From Candidatus Pullibacteroides excrementavium (lineage in GTDB: Bacteria > Bacteroidota > Bacteroidia > Bacteroidales > P3): 38,806 nucleotides of DNA. The notes below the pieces were generated by a model, which worked only from the letters and a program-made list of their open reading frames with translations, searched no databases and was not told where the DNA came from. The stretch spans positions 1-38,806 of the forward strand of contig JADIMZ010000062.1 of the NCBI GenBank assembly GCA_017694335.1. Reading direction: 5' to 3'. Position numbers and translations under genes: made by a program. Shown here piece after piece: positions 25,637-36,451 of the stretch (positions are counted from its first letter, which is position 1; every line of letters begins with the position of its first letter).

Positions 25637-26743
25637 ATGAGAACACATTATTTGATAATCCTTTGTTGCGCGTTCCTCGGTTTGCTGTCCTGTGCGGAGA
25701 AGAAGCCCCGGCAGGAGAACGCGCAAGCCGCCTTGGTGCCTGTCACGGTTGTCCCGGTAGGCATCGATACCAATCTGCGGACATCTTCCTATGTGGGAAC
25801 AGTGGAAGCCGACAAGTCTGCCACGTTGTCCGCCCGTTATCCCGGCAGGCTCGATTCATTGAAAGTGAAGGCCGGAGACGAAGTGAAGCAAGGCCAGGTC
25901 TTGGCCGTGATAAGTTCCCAAAGCGTGGAAAGCAGCTTGAAGATGACCGAAGCCACTTTGGCACAGGCAGAGGACGGTTACCGCCGCGTGCTGCAGGTGC
26001 ATGAGAGCGGCAGCATAGCCGATGTGCAGTTGGTGGAAGTCCAGTCCAAGTTGGCGCAGGCGAGGGCAGCGGCCGAGGCGGCAAGACAGGCGGCCGAAGA
26101 CTGCCGGGTCAAAGCCCCTTTCGACGGAGTGGTGGGCGACCTCCAGATAGAAGAAGGCGTGGAAGTATCTCCCTTGCAGCCCTTGATGCGGGTCATGGAT
26201 ATTTCCACGGTCAAAGTCCGGTTTCCCGTGCCAGAGTCGGAAATCGGCAAGCTGCAGGTGGGCGATGAAGCTGCCGTGGAAATCCCTGCCTTAGACAATC
26301 ATCGTTTCCGCGCCCGGATGATGGAAAAAGGCATGACGGCATCCCTGCTCTCCCATACCTATGATTGCAAGCTCGAACCTCTGGATTCGGTGCAGGGCCT
26401 GATGCCCGGCATGGTCGGCAAGGTCTATATGGATGTCCTTTACGACAGGGGCGTTGTCATTCCGGCCTCTACCGTCCAGATGGATGCTCAGGGCAAATAT
26501 GTCTGGGTGGTGAACCCGGAACGGAAAGTGGAGAAACGCTATGTGGAAGTGGCCGGCTTTTCCGGGAAAGGCGTTATCGTTTCAAACGGTTTTGAATCCG
26601 ATGACTTGCTGATTGTGGAAGGCAGCCGCAAGGTCAGCACCGGGATGCAGGTGGAGGTTCGGATGGCGCAATCGGCGGAATCTCAATCTGCTGCTAAGCC
26701 ATCGGAAGAATCCCAATCCCGCTCAAAACTTGGAAAGGAGTAG
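25637..26743 (+). CDS. RND efflux periplasmic adaptor (membrane fusion) lipoprotein
   Basis: Lipobox MRTHYLIILCCAFLGLLSCAEK; 'GRLDSLKVKAGDEVKQGQVLAVI', 'CRVKAPFDGVVGDLQIEEGVEVSPLQPLMRVMD'. Confidence 0.93.
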   Translation: MRTHYLIILCCAFLGLLSCAEKKPRQENAQAALVPVTVVPVGIDTNLRTSSYVGTVEADKSATLSARYPGRLDSLKVKAGDEVKQGQVLAVISSQSVESSLKMTEATLAQAEDGYRRVLQVHESGSIADVQLVEVQSKLAQARAAAEAARQAAEDCRVKAPFDGVVGDLQIEEGVEVSPLQPLMRVMDISTVKVRFPVPESEIGKLQVGDEAAVEIPALDNHRFRARMMEKGMTASLLSHTYDCKLEPLDSVQGLMPGMVGKVYMDVLYDRGVVIPASTVQMDAQGKYVWVVNPERKVEKRYVEVAGFSGKGVIVSNGFESDDLLIVEGSRKVSTGMQVEVRMAQSAESQSAAKPSEESQSRSKLGKE

Positions 26744-26749
26744 CGCGTC

Positions 26750-29700
26750 ATGGAAAGAGGCTCAGATAAAGGTTCGGGCATTATCCGGAGCATGATTCAT
26801 CAGAAGAAGATAGTCTATCTGATTCTTTTTCTGTTGATAGCTATCGGCATCGCCGGGCTTTCGCGCATGAACAAGGACGAGTTCCCCACCTTTGAAATCA
26901 AACAGGGGCTTGTGGCGGGCGTTTATCCCGGCGCGTCGGCCAAGGAAGTAGAGGAACAGCTTACCAAGCCATTGGAAGACATTTTGTTCTCGTTTTCGGA
27001 GGTGAACCGTGAAACCACCTATTCCTATTCCAAGGACGGTATCTGCTATATCTATGTAGATTTGACCGTTCCGGCCAAGGAGAAGGACGAAGCCTGGTCC
27101 AAGATCAAGCTTCGGTTGGATGCGGCCAAAATGACCCTGCCGCCCGGAGTCTTGGCGGTGGCGGTCGTGGACAATTTCAGTTCGGTTTCCGCCTTGCTGA
27201 TAGCCTTGGAATCGGCAGATAAGAGCTATCGGGAAATGCAGGAATATGCCGAAGACCTTTCGGAACGGCTCAAATCGATTCCTGCCACGGCCAATGTGAG
27301 CATCGTGGGGACCCAGAGCGAGGAAATCGCCGTCACCGTGGACATGGACAAGCTGTCGGCCTACGGTATCAGCCCTTCCGCCTTGATGCTCAACTACCAG
27401 ACTTCCGGCCTTCAGCTTTTAGGCGGGACATTCAAGACCGATTACGCTTATTCGCCGATACATATCAAGAGCCTGGTGGCTTCCGAGGAGGAAATCGCCA
27501 ACCATATCGTCTATATGGATCCGGGCGGCAATACGATTCGGCTCAAGGATATTGCCAAGATAGAACGCCGTTACAAAGAACCTTCGTCCTTGGTCAAGTA
27601 TAACGGGCATACCGCCTTGATTCTCTCTATCGAGATGCGGCCCGACAACAATATCGTGGCTTTCGGCGAGGAGGTGGACAAGGTGCTGGACGAATTTGCG
27701 ACCCAGTTGCCGGAGAGCGTGACGATGAGCCGGATTACCGATCAGCCCAAGGTGGTGGGCAGTTCGGTCTATTCTTTCCTGCGCGACTTGCTGATTTCGA
27801 TGGCGGTGGTGATTTTCGTGATGCTGATGCTTTTCCCGATGCGTTCGGCCCTGATTGCCAGTTCCGGGGTGCCGGTCTGCACGGCGGTGGCCTTGGCTTT
27901 GATGTACCTTTTCGGCATCGACCTCAATACGGTGACTTTGGCCTCCTTGATTGTGGTCTTGGGGATGATTGTGGACGATTCCATCATCACGATGGACGGT
28001 TATATGAACTATCTCGGGCAGGGCTATTCGCGTATCGATGCGGCTTGTGCCAGTGCCAAGGAGCTTTTCATGCCGATGTTCATGGCCACGACAGCCATCT
28101 GCGTGATGTTTTTCCCGAGCCTGAAGGTGATTACCGGTTACCTCGGCGAATTCGTCAGCTATTTCCCTTGGGTGGTCACGATTGCCTTGGGTACTTCGTT
28201 GGCCTATGCGATGTTAGTAGTGCCTTCGCTGGAAGTCCGTTTCATCGGCAGTGCGCGGGCGGAAGGCAACAGCCTGCTGGCGCGTGTCCAGAAACGTTTC
28301 TTCGACGGGATGCAGAACGGGTACGAACGCTTGCAGGCGATTTGCTTCAAGTATCCCCGTCGGACCTTGCTGTTAGGCTTGGGCACGGTGGTCTTGGGCG
28401 TGGTCTTTTTCTTCCAGCTCAATATCCAGATGATGCCGATGGCGGCGCGGGAATATTTCGCCGTGGAGATTTATCTGGAAAACAATGCCGGCTTGGAGCA
28501 GACCGAAAAGGTGGCCGATTCCATGCAGCGGCTGCTGACAGCCGACCGGAGGGTCAAGTCGGTGACTTCGTTCATCGGAACGGGCGCGCCGCGTTTCAAT
28601 GCGATTTACGTGCCGATGCTGCCCGGTTCGAACACGGCCCAGCTGATTGTGACCACGACATCCTTGCGGGCCACCGAGGCCTTGTTGCAGGAATGCCAGC
28701 AGAAATACGAGCATCTGTTTCCCGGCGCGCTGCTGAGGTTCAAGCAGATGGATTACCAGGCGGTGACCGCGCCGGTGGCCATCGAGTTCAGGGGAGCCGA
28801 TCCGGAAGTCCTCAAGCCTTTGGCGGACAGCCTCCGGCATTTCCTGTCGGGCATGGGGGATGTGCTGCAATGGGTGCATACCGATTGCGATGGCTATGTG
28901 AGCTCGATTGATATTTCTTTGGATCCGGACGAGGCTTCCCGCTTGGGTATCAACAAGAGCATGGTTTCCCTTTCGTTGTCGGGGGCGTTCAACGGGATGC
29001 CGGTCGCCACGGTCTGGGAAGGGGAGAAGCCCGTGCCGGTGACGCTCTACAGCGAAGCCGTGTCCCGGCAGATGGACTATTCCACGTTGGAAAACTATTT
29101 GCTGCCGACCCTGTATCCGGGCGTTTCGGTGCCTTTGCGGCAAGTGGCCAAGATGCAGCCGGGATGGGAGCTGGAGTCGTATCCCCGCAAGGCGGGCGAA
29201 TCCTGTCTGACCGTGACGGCCGATATGAAATACGAATGCAGCCAGCCGGAAGCGATGAAACATATCAAAGCCTTTGTGGAAAGCCATATTAAACCGAACC
29301 TGCCGGAGGGGGCGAGGGTGGAATATGCCGGGCTTTCTGCCATCAACAAGGATGTGGGGCCGGAAATCATGATGGCATTCATCTGCGCGGTGGCCGTCTT
29401 GTTCTTCTTCCTGCTGTTCCATTTCAAGAAAATCTCGATTGCGGTGCTCACCTTGGTGCTGAGCGTGCTTTGTTTCTTCGGGGCGTTCTTGGGGCTGTGG
29501 GTGTTCCGGCTCGACTTCGGGCTGACGGCGGTCCTGGGGCTTATCAGCTTGGTGGGCATCATCGTGCGCAACGGGATTATCATGTTCGAGTATGCCGAGG
29601 AACTCCGTTTTGAACGAGGGATGCCATTGAAGGAAGCGGCCGAAGAGGCCGGGAAGCGGCGTATGCGGCCTATCTTCCTGACTTCCTGCACGACCGCTTT

Positions 29701-29914
29701 GGGCGTGTTGCCGATGATTCTCAGCGGGGACTTCCTGTGGAAGCCGATGGGCGTGGTGATCTGTTTCGGGACCATGCTTTCGATTATCCTGATTGTGCTG
29801 ATTATGCCGGTGTCTTACTGGCAGATTTTCCAGATAGGCGAGAAGCGGCGGATAGCCAAGCAAAGGAATTTGAGTCAGGCATTGCAAACGAGGGAAGGAG
29901 GAGAGCATGAATAA
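26750..29914 (+). CDS. RND efflux transporter permease (AcrB/HAE1 superfamily)
   Basis: 1054 aa; 'PTFEIKQGLVAGVYPGASAKEVEEQLTKPLED', 'VVLGMIVDDSIITMDGYMNYL', 'GLISLVGIIVRNGIIMFEYAEE'. Confidence 0.95.
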   Translation: MERGSDKGSGIIRSMIHQKKIVYLILFLLIAIGIAGLSRMNKDEFPTFEIKQGLVAGVYPGASAKEVEEQLTKPLEDILFSFSEVNRETTYSYSKDGICYIYVDLTVPAKEKDEAWSKIKLRLDAAKMTLPPGVLAVAVVDNFSSVSALLIALESADKSYREMQEYAEDLSERLKSIPATANVSIVGTQSEEIAVTVDMDKLSAYGISPSALMLNYQTSGLQLLGGTFKTDYAYSPIHIKSLVASEEEIANHIVYMDPGGNTIRLKDIAKIERRYKEPSSLVKYNGHTALILSIEMRPDNNIVAFGEEVDKVLDEFATQLPESVTMSRITDQPKVVGSSVYSFLRDLLISMAVVIFVMLMLFPMRSALIASSGVPVCTAVALALMYLFGIDLNTVTLASLIVVLGMIVDDSIITMDGYMNYLGQGYSRIDAACASAKELFMPMFMATTAICVMFFPSLKVITGYLGEFVSYFPWVVTIALGTSLAYAMLVVPSLEVRFIGSARAEGNSLLARVQKRFFDGMQNGYERLQAICFKYPRRTLLLGLGTVVLGVVFFFQLNIQMMPMAAREYFAVEIYLENNAGLEQTEKVADSMQRLLTADRRVKSVTSFIGTGAPRFNAIYVPMLPGSNTAQLIVTTTSLRATEALLQECQQKYEHLFPGALLRFKQMDYQAVTAPVAIEFRGADPEVLKPLADSLRHFLSGMGDVLQWVHTDCDGYVSSIDISLDPDEASRLGINKSMVSLSLSGAFNGMPVATVWEGEKPVPVTLYSEAVSRQMDYSTLENYLLPTLYPGVSVPLRQVAKMQPGWELESYPRKAGESCLTVTADMKYECSQPEAMKHIKAFVESHIKPNLPEGARVEYAGLSAINKDVGPEIMMAFICAVAVLFFFLLFHFKKISIAVLTLVLSVLCFFGAFLGLWVFRLDFGLTAVLGLISLVGIIVRNGIIMFEYAEELRFERGMPLKEAAEEAGKRRMRPIFLTSCTTALGVLPMILSGDFLWKPMGVVICFGTMLSIILIVLIMPVSYWQIFQIGEKRRIAKQRNLSQALQTREGGEHE

Positions 29915-31412
29915 TCTAAGGAGGAACATACGCTTGGGATTAGGCGGTTTTGCCTTGATGTTGGGCGGCTTATGTGGATTGTACGGGCTTGGAACCGGAG
30001 GCTCGCTTCAGGCGCAGACGGTTCAAGGCCAGATGGTGCAGGGAGCGTCTTCGGAATCCGTTTCCACTCCGGCTCTCCGGCTCGAACTCTCGGTGGAGGA
30101 CTGCCGTCAGATGGCCTTGCAGAACAGCATGGCCGTCAAGAACGCCCGTTTGGACATCTTGTCGGCTCGCGCCCAGAAACAGGAAGCCTTGGCGGCTTAT
30201 TTCCCCAGTGTATCCGCTACGGCTTTCGGATTCGCTGCCTTGCAGCCCATGCTTGAAATCGGATTGACCGACATTCTCGGTACGTCCGATTTTGCGGTCC
30301 GCTTGCAGGAACTCATGGACGAGTTGGCAACGCAGTATGGCTTCAATGCCGAATATACGATGCTGCACCGGGGATTCATGGCTTCGGTTTCGGCCATGCA
30401 GCCCCTCTTTGCCGGAGGACGCATCGTGAACGGCAACCGTTTAGCCGCCGTGGGTGTGGAAGCGGCTGCCTTGCAGGAACAGATTGCCGTGCGGGATATG
30501 GACAAGGAGGTGGAAAGCGGCTACTGGCAGGTGGTTTCCTTGCAGGAAAAACGGGTCACTTTGAAAGAGTTGGCCACATTGCTGGATACCTTGTACAAGG
30601 ATGTCGCTTCGGCTCGCAGGGCCGGTCTGGCCACGGAAAACGATGTGATGCAGGTGGAACTCAAGCGGGATGAGGTCCGTTCGGGCTTTATCCAGGTGGA
30701 GAGTGGCATCAAATTGGCCAAGATGAACCTGTTCAATACAATAGGTTTGGAATACAATCCTTATCAGAGCGTGGTCTTGGATTCGCTGCCGGTCTTGGAC
30801 AGCATTTTCCTGACCGACTGCTTGGATTCCTTGCTGCCGCCTTCCTCGTATTTCGTGCCGGAAGAGGAAATCGCTTCCCGCCAGCAGGAGATGCGTCTGT
30901 TGGATCTCTCGGTCGATGCCTCCCGGCTTCAGAAGAAGATGGCCTTGGGCGAGGCATTGCCCCAGATCGGCATCGGCGGCTCGTATGGCTACGGCAACCT
31001 GCTAAACAACGGGGAGTTCAACGGGGCGGTCTATGTGATGGCGCAGATTCCCCTTTCGGACTGGGGCAAGACGGCACGCAAGATGCAGCGTCTGGGATAT
31101 CAGATGGAAAAGGCCGAGAACGAGCGGGATTTCTTGCAGCAGCAGATTCTGTTGCAGATACGCAAGCTTTGGCTCGATTTGACGGTGGCCTGGGATCAGT
31201 TGCAGATAGCCCGGAAGAGCGAGGCCACGGCACGGGCCAGCGTGGAGAAGCTCAATGCCTATTACCGGGCCGGGATGTCGCCTCTGTCGGAGCTATTGCA
31301 GGCGCAGACCCAGCTCCGCTCGGTGGCCGACAAATGCGTGGATCAGAAAATCGCCTACCGGAATGCTTTGCAGGACTATCTTTCCCGTTGCGGTGCTGGA
31401 ACGGAAAAGTGA
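29907..31412 (+). CDS. TolC-family outer membrane efflux protein
   Basis: 'LSVEDCRQMALQNSMAVKNARLDILSARAQKQEALAAYFPSVSATAFG' and coiled-coil repeats; overlaps the permease by 8 nt. Confidence 0.92.
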   Translation: MNNLRRNIRLGLGGFALMLGGLCGLYGLGTGGSLQAQTVQGQMVQGASSESVSTPALRLELSVEDCRQMALQNSMAVKNARLDILSARAQKQEALAAYFPSVSATAFGFAALQPMLEIGLTDILGTSDFAVRLQELMDELATQYGFNAEYTMLHRGFMASVSAMQPLFAGGRIVNGNRLAAVGVEAAALQEQIAVRDMDKEVESGYWQVVSLQEKRVTLKELATLLDTLYKDVASARRAGLATENDVMQVELKRDEVRSGFIQVESGIKLAKMNLFNTIGLEYNPYQSVVLDSLPVLDSIFLTDCLDSLLPPSSYFVPEEEIASRQQEMRLLDLSVDASRLQKKMALGEALPQIGIGGSYGYGNLLNNGEFNGAVYVMAQIPLSDWGKTARKMQRLGYQMEKAENERDFLQQQILLQIRKLWLDLTVAWDQLQIARKSEATARASVEKLNAYYRAGMSPLSELLQAQTQLRSVADKCVDQKIAYRNALQDYLSRCGAGTEK

Positions 31413-31558
31413 TTTTCCCTGAATCCTTTTACTTTGCCGCGGGACACGACACGGAGCGGCCGCTTTGGTTCTGTACCCGTGTGTGGCTCTCGGGAAAAGA
31501 CAGGAGAATGCCTATTTCTTGGTTTAGCGTGGGATTGAATCCAGCCTTGCAGCGATGC

Positions 31559-33241
31559 TTACAGCAGCGCGTTGGCTCTTTCCAAAGCGATATGGATATT
31601 GTCGCAGACGTTCTCCTTGCCTACAATCTTGTAAAAGTCCGATTTTTCCAAGGTCTCCCGTACATGCGGGTTCACACCGGAGAGGATGATCCGGATTCCG
31701 TCTTTCTGCGCCATCTGGCAGAGCGATTCCAGGTTGTGCAAGCCCGATGAGTCGATGAAAGGCACGCGCCGCATCCGGATAATCCGTACTTTGGGCCGGT
31801 CGCCGATAGTCTTCATCGTGTCCTCGAACTTGTTAGCGATTCCGAAGAAATAAGGCCCGTTGATTTCGTAGATTTCCACCCCTTTCGGAATCGAAAGGTT
31901 TTCCTCGTGCATGATGATGTCCGACTCCTGCTGGGGATCCAGCTCGTTGGTGATGACCGAAATCTGGGTCGTTTCCATGACCCGTTTGATGAAGAGGATG
32001 CAGGCAATCACAAGCCCCACTTCGATGGCTACCGTCAGGTCGAAGACCACCGTCAGGAAAAAGGTCAGGAACAGCACCGCCACATCGCTTTTGGGATTGC
32101 GCAGCAAGGCTTTGAAGGTGCGCCAGCCGCTCATGTTGTAAGAAACTACCACCAAGATGCCCGCCAGGCAGCCCATCGGGATGTATTTGGCTAAGGGCAT
32201 CAGGCAAATCAGAATCAAAAGCAGCACTACCGCATGGATGATGCCTGCCACCGGGGTCTTGCCCCCGTTGTTGATATTGGTCATGGTCCGGGCAATCGCG
32301 CCGGTGGCCGGAATGCCGCCGAAAAGCGGGGTCAGCATATTGGCTACCCCTTGGGCGATCAGTTCCGTGTTGGAGTTATGGCGGTCGCCGATGACCCCGT
32401 CGGCCACGGTAGCCGATAGCAGGCTTTCAATTGCGCCGAGGAGCGCAATCGTCACCGCCACCGGGAAAAGGTTCTTGACAGCCTCCCAGTCCAAGGCGGG
32501 CAGGGCAGCCTGCGGCAGTTGGGACGAAATCGAGAAACGGTCTCCGATGGTAGGGATGTTGCTTACCAAGCCGTATTCTTTCAGGAAATACACGCCGAGA
32601 GTGACAAGCACGATAGCCACTAACGAGCCAGGGACTTTTTTCAGGAACTTGACTTTGGGGCTGAGGGCGATGATGAGGATGCTGAGGATGCTCACCAAGG
32701 CATTCCCCCAGTTGACGGTATCGAAATGCTTGAAATACAGCAGCCATTTGCCAATAAAGTCTCCCGGCACTTTTTCGCCCTGGAAATCCAGTCCGAACAC
32801 ATCGGCAATCTGGGTCGTGAAAATCGTGACCGCGATTCCCGCCGTGAAACCCACGATGATGGGGTAGGGGATGAACTTGATGATGGTGCCGAGCTTGAAT
32901 ACGCCCAAGAGGATCAGCAGCACGCCGGCCATCAGGGTCGCCACCGTGAGGCCTTCGAAGCCGTACTGCTGGATAATGCCGTATATGATGACGATGAAAG
33001 CCCCGGTAGGCCCGCCGATCTGCACCTTGCTTCCGCCCAGGAGCGAGATGATGAATCCGGCCACGATGGCGGTGATGATGCCTTTTTCCGGGCTGACCCC
33101 GGAGGCGATGCCGAAGGCGATGGCCAAGGGGAGGGCGACGATGCCGACGATGACCCCGGCCATCAGGTCGGAAAGGAATGAATTGCGGTTGTAGCCTTTC
33201 AGGCAGGAGAACAGCTTGGGCTGGAAGTCGAGTCTTTTCAT
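31559..33241 (-). CDS. SulP family inorganic anion transporter with STAS domain
   Basis: 'SDLMAGVIVGIVALPLAIAFGIASGVSPEKGIITAIVAGFIISLLGGSKVQIGGPTGAFIVI' and C-terminal STAS 'RVPFIDSSGLHNLESL'. Confidence 0.94.
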   Translation of the reverse strand: MKRLDFQPKLFSCLKGYNRNSFLSDLMAGVIVGIVALPLAIAFGIASGVSPEKGIITAIVAGFIISLLGGSKVQIGGPTGAFIVIIYGIIQQYGFEGLTVATLMAGVLLILLGVFKLGTIIKFIPYPIIVGFTAGIAVTIFTTQIADVFGLDFQGEKVPGDFIGKWLLYFKHFDTVNWGNALVSILSILIIALSPKVKFLKKVPGSLVAIVLVTLGVYFLKEYGLVSNIPTIGDRFSISSQLPQAALPALDWEAVKNLFPVAVTIALLGAIESLLSATVADGVIGDRHNSNTELIAQGVANMLTPLFGGIPATGAIARTMTNINNGGKTPVAGIIHAVVLLLILICLMPLAKYIPMGCLAGILVVVSYNMSGWRTFKALLRNPKSDVAVLFLTFFLTVVFDLTVAIEVGLVIACILFIKRVMETTQISVITNELDPQQESDIIMHEENLSIPKGVEIYEINGPYFFGIANKFEDTMKTIGDRPKVRIIRMRRVPFIDSSGLHNLESLCQMAQKDGIRIILSGVNPHVRETLEKSDFYKIVGKENVCDNIHIALERANALL

Positions 33242-33583
33242 GGCGTGACCTGTCTTCTATACCTATATATAATATGTGAATGTTCGATAATGTTTCCTTC
33301 GGTTTTCGAGGGAAAAAGCGCGCAAAAGTATAAAATCTCGGGCAGACATGGCCGAAGTGTGCTCCAAAATGTGTACCTTTACCTATTGTTTCGCCGGATT
33401 GATTTCCTAAAGGGAGAAAATTATTGGATGCTGATGTTTTTTGTAGTCTGCTTAAAATGAATGATTTGGTTGGTTTTGCAAGGCAATGGCAAAAAAATAT
33501 TGCAAAAAAGAGGCGAGAAAATTTGGTATTATAAAAATTCGTTGTATTTTTGCAGTCCTTTTTGCGACAGGCAGCGTGAGAAC

Positions 33584-33656
33584 GCCAATATAGCTCAGTT
33601 GGTAGAGCAGCTGATTTGTAATCAGCCGGTCGTGGGTTCGAGTCCCTCTATTGGCT
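33584..33656 (+). tRNA. tRNA-Thr (TGT)
   Basis: GCCAATA/TATTGGC acceptor; anticodon loop TTTGTAA. Confidence 0.95.
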
Positions 33657-33700
33657 CAAACAATCCACGGTAAAGCTGCGGGGAAGCAAAACGGAAATCT

Positions 33701-33782
33701 GGGAGGATTCCAGAGCGGTCAAATGGAACAGACTGTAAATCTGTCGGCTTAGCCTTCGAAGGTTCGAATCCTTCTCCTCCCA
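33701..33782 (+). tRNA. tRNA-Tyr (GTA)
   Basis: GGGAGGA/TCCTCCC acceptor; anticodon loop CTGTAAA; class II variable arm. Confidence 0.95.
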
Positions 33783-33789
33783 CTAGAAC

Positions 33790-33862
33790 GCGGAAGTAGC
33801 TCATTTGGTAGAGCGGTAGCCTTCCAAGCTACAGGCGGCGGGTTCGAGCCCCGTCTTCCGCT
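33790..33862 (+). tRNA. tRNA-Gly (TCC)
   Basis: GCGGAAG/CTTCCGC acceptor; anticodon loop CTTCCAA; CCA encoded after. Confidence 0.95.
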
Positions 33863-33878
33863 CCAAGTTCAAAGAAAT

Positions 33879-33950
<72 letters not shown>

Positions 33951-34013
33951 CCAGGCGGGGGCAAAAGGTTTGCTTCACGCAAATTTGTTTATACACTTAA
34001 AACATTTTCAAAT

Positions 34014-35201
34014 ATGGCAAAAGAAACTTTTGTGCGTACCAAACCCCACGTAAACATTGGTACCATCGGTCACGTTGACCACGGCAAGACCACCTTGACC
34101 GCCGCTATCACAACCGTTCTCGCTAAGAAGGGTTTGTCCGAAGTAAAATCTTTCGATTCTATCGATAACGCTCCTGAAGAAAAAGAACGTGGTATTACCA
34201 TCAATACCGCTCACGTTGAATACCAGACCGAATCCCGTCACTATGCTCACGTAGACTGCCCGGGTCACGCCGACTATGTTAAGAACATGGTTACCGGTGC
34301 TGCCCAGATGGACGGTGCTATCTTGGTAGTAGCTGCTACCGATGGTCCTATGCCCCAAACTCGTGAACACATCCTGTTGGCTCGTCAGGTAGGTGTGCCC
34401 CGTATCGTTGTTTTCATGAACAAGGTTGACTTGGTGGACGACCCCGAGTTGCTCGACCTCGTTGAAATGGAAATCCGTGAACTGCTTTCGTTCTACGAAT
34501 ACGATGGCGACAATACGCCTATCATCCGCGGTTCCGCTTTGGGTGCCTTGAACGGCGAACCGAAGTGGGAAGAAAAGGTGATGGAATTGATGGCTGCTGT
34601 TGACGAATGGATTCCTCTGCCCAAGCGTGATGTAGATAAGGATTTCTTGATGCCTATCGAAGACGTGTTCTCGATTACCGGTCGTGGTACTGTTGCTACC
34701 GGTCGTATCGAATCCGGTGTTATCAACTCGGGCGATCCCGTTGAAATCATCGGTATGGGTGATGAAAAACTGAAATCCACGGTAACCGGTGTTGAAATGT
34801 TCCGCAAGATTCTGGAACGTGGTGAAGCTGGTGACAACGTAGGTTTGCTGTTGCGTGGTATTGAAAAAGATCAGATCCGTCGTGGTATGGTTATCGCCAA
34901 GCCCGGTTCTGTAACCCCGCACAAGCACTTCAAAGCTCAGGTTTATATCCTGAAGAAAGAAGAAGGTGGTCGTCACACGCCGTTCCACAACAACTATCGT
35001 CCTCAGTTCTACTTCCGTACAACTGACGTAACCGGTGAAATCGTCCTGCCGCAGGGTGTAGAAATGGTTATGCCTGGCGATAACTTGACGATTGAAGTTA
35101 AGTTGCTGGCTCCTATCGCTATGAACCAGAACCTCCGCTTCGCTATCCGTGAAGGTGGTAGAACGGTTGGTGCCGGTCAGGTAACCGAAATTCTCGACTA
35201 A
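34014..35201 (+). CDS. tuf: Elongation factor Tu
   Basis: [33 protein letters not shown]..., [12 protein letters not shown]; start corrected from the ORF track, which begins inside the tRNA. Confidence 0.98.
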   Translation: MAKETFVRTKPHVNIGTIGHVDHGKTTLTAAITTVLAKKGLSEVKSFDSIDNAPEEKERGITINTAHVEYQTESRHYAHVDCPGHADYVKNMVTGAAQMDGAILVVAATDGPMPQTREHILLARQVGVPRIVVFMNKVDLVDDPELLDLVEMEIRELLSFYEYDGDNTPIIRGSALGALNGEPKWEEKVMELMAAVDEWIPLPKRDVDKDFLMPIEDVFSITGRGTVATGRIESGVINSGDPVEIIGMGDEKLKSTVTGVEMFRKILERGEAGDNVGLLLRGIEKDQIRRGMVIAKPGSVTPHKHFKAQVYILKKEEGGRHTPFHNNYRPQFYFRTTDVTGEIVLPQGVEMVMPGDNLTIEVKLLAPIAMNQNLRFAIREGGRTVGAGQVTEILD

Positions 35202-35314
35202 TCTCAGTCTCGGACTGATAAATATGGGGATTTAATCCTCGCTATGAGCGGGTTTGTTCCTGAGGGGGTCGGTCAAGAACGAACCTTTTACAGGGGTGAA
35301 CCCGCAAATAGTTT

Positions 35315-35385
35315 AGGGGCATAGTTTAATGGCAGAATAGCGGTCTCCAAAACCGTTGATGGGAGTTCGATTCTCTCTGCCCCTG
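35315..35385 (+). tRNA. tRNA-Trp (CCA)
   Basis: AGGGGCA/TGCCCCT acceptor; anticodon loop CTCCAAA; CCA encoded after. Confidence 0.95.
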
Positions 35386-35474
35386 CCAAGAACCTGCAAG
35401 TCGGTCAGCTTTTTGAAACAGAGCGTGTCGCTTGCGGGATATTGTTATGTCAAATCCTTAACACGCCGGAACCG

Positions 35475-35693
35475 ATGTCAAAATTTGTCGATAATATCAA
35501 AGCCAGCAAGGATGAATTGCTTCACAAGGTGACCTGGCCTACATATTCCGATCTCCAGAACAGTGCTGTGGTAGTTTTTGTGGCGGCTCTTTTGATTGCC
35601 GTTGTTGTGTTTGTCATGGACATGATTCTGGGGGTTCATCCCGATATGGCGTGGAAGGGTATTTTGGGTTATATCTACGACCTTTTGAGATAG
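35475..35693 (+). CDS. secE: Preprotein translocase subunit SecE
   Basis: MSKFVDNIKASKDELLHKVTWPTYSDLQNSAVVVFVAALLIAVVVFVMD; position between tRNA-Trp and nusG. Confidence 0.93.
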   Translation: MSKFVDNIKASKDELLHKVTWPTYSDLQNSAVVVFVAALLIAVVVFVMDMILGVHPDMAWKGILGYIYDLLR

Positions 35694-35864
35694 AATGAAT
35701 AGGCTCGCTGGAAGTCCGGGTTTCCGGGCATAGCTTCCAATGTCTGCCGGAAGGAAAGCGCGCCGAATCTATATTACTCCGGGTTTATCCCGCCCGTCAT
35801 TTTCAGTTTCGCTGCTCCGGGTGAGCCGGTTTTCCGGCGGGGCAGTGAGAATTCAACAAAGAGC

Positions 35865-36407
35865 ATGGCCGAACAAGTAAAGAATTGGTACGTTATCCGC
35901 GCTGTAAGCGGCGAGGAAAAGAAAGTGAAGGAATACTTGGAGAGTGAAATTTCCAGGTTGAACATCCGGGATTATATCCCTCAAGTACTTATTCCTACAG
36001 AAAAGGTTTACACTATCCGCAACGGGAAGAAAGTGAGCATCGAACGCTCCTATCTGCCCGGTTACGTGTTGATAGAGGCTCTTTTGGTTGGAGAAATCCA
36101 GCACGTCATCAAGAACGTTCCCGGGGTGTTGGGCTTTTTGGGGAACCAGGGCGATCCGGTGCCTCTGCGCCCGGCCGAGGTGCAGCGAATCCTCCACAAG
36201 GTGGACGAACTGGCCGATTCGCCTGAAAAACCGGTGGAACCCTTTATGGTGGGAGAGCCGGTGAAGGTGACCGATGGGCCGTTCAACAACTTCTCGGCGA
36301 TTATTGAGGAAGTGAACGAGGAAAAGAAGAAACTGAAAGTGATGGTGAAGATCTTTGGGAGGAAGACTCCTCTCGAACTGAACTTCTCCCAAGTAGAGAA
36401 AGAGTAG
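35865..36407 (+). CDS. nusG: Transcription termination/antitermination protein NusG
   Basis: '[21 protein letters not shown]', 'LPGYVLIEA', KOW '[22 protein letters not shown]'. Confidence 0.96.
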   Translation: MAEQVKNWYVIRAVSGEEKKVKEYLESEISRLNIRDYIPQVLIPTEKVYTIRNGKKVSIERSYLPGYVLIEALLVGEIQHVIKNVPGVLGFLGNQGDPVPLRPAEVQRILHKVDELADSPEKPVEPFMVGEPVKVTDGPFNNFSAIIEEVNEEKKKLKVMVKIFGRKTPLELNFSQVEKE

Positions 36408-36451
36408 TACAGTTTCATTGTTTGTGTTTTTACATTTAATCAACTAAAAAA

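Noticed and set aside
28373-29929. 518-aa minus-strand ORF opposite the RND permease
   Set aside because: His/Gln/Arg-rich shadow of a strongly conserved permease gene; no domain or RBS support.
31559-33241. SulP transporter as the dedicated sulfur supplier for sulfonolipid synthesis
   Set aside because: SulP proteins transport many anions (bicarbonate, sulfate and others), the gene is separated by the RND operon, and nothing in the sequence ties it to cysteate synthase.
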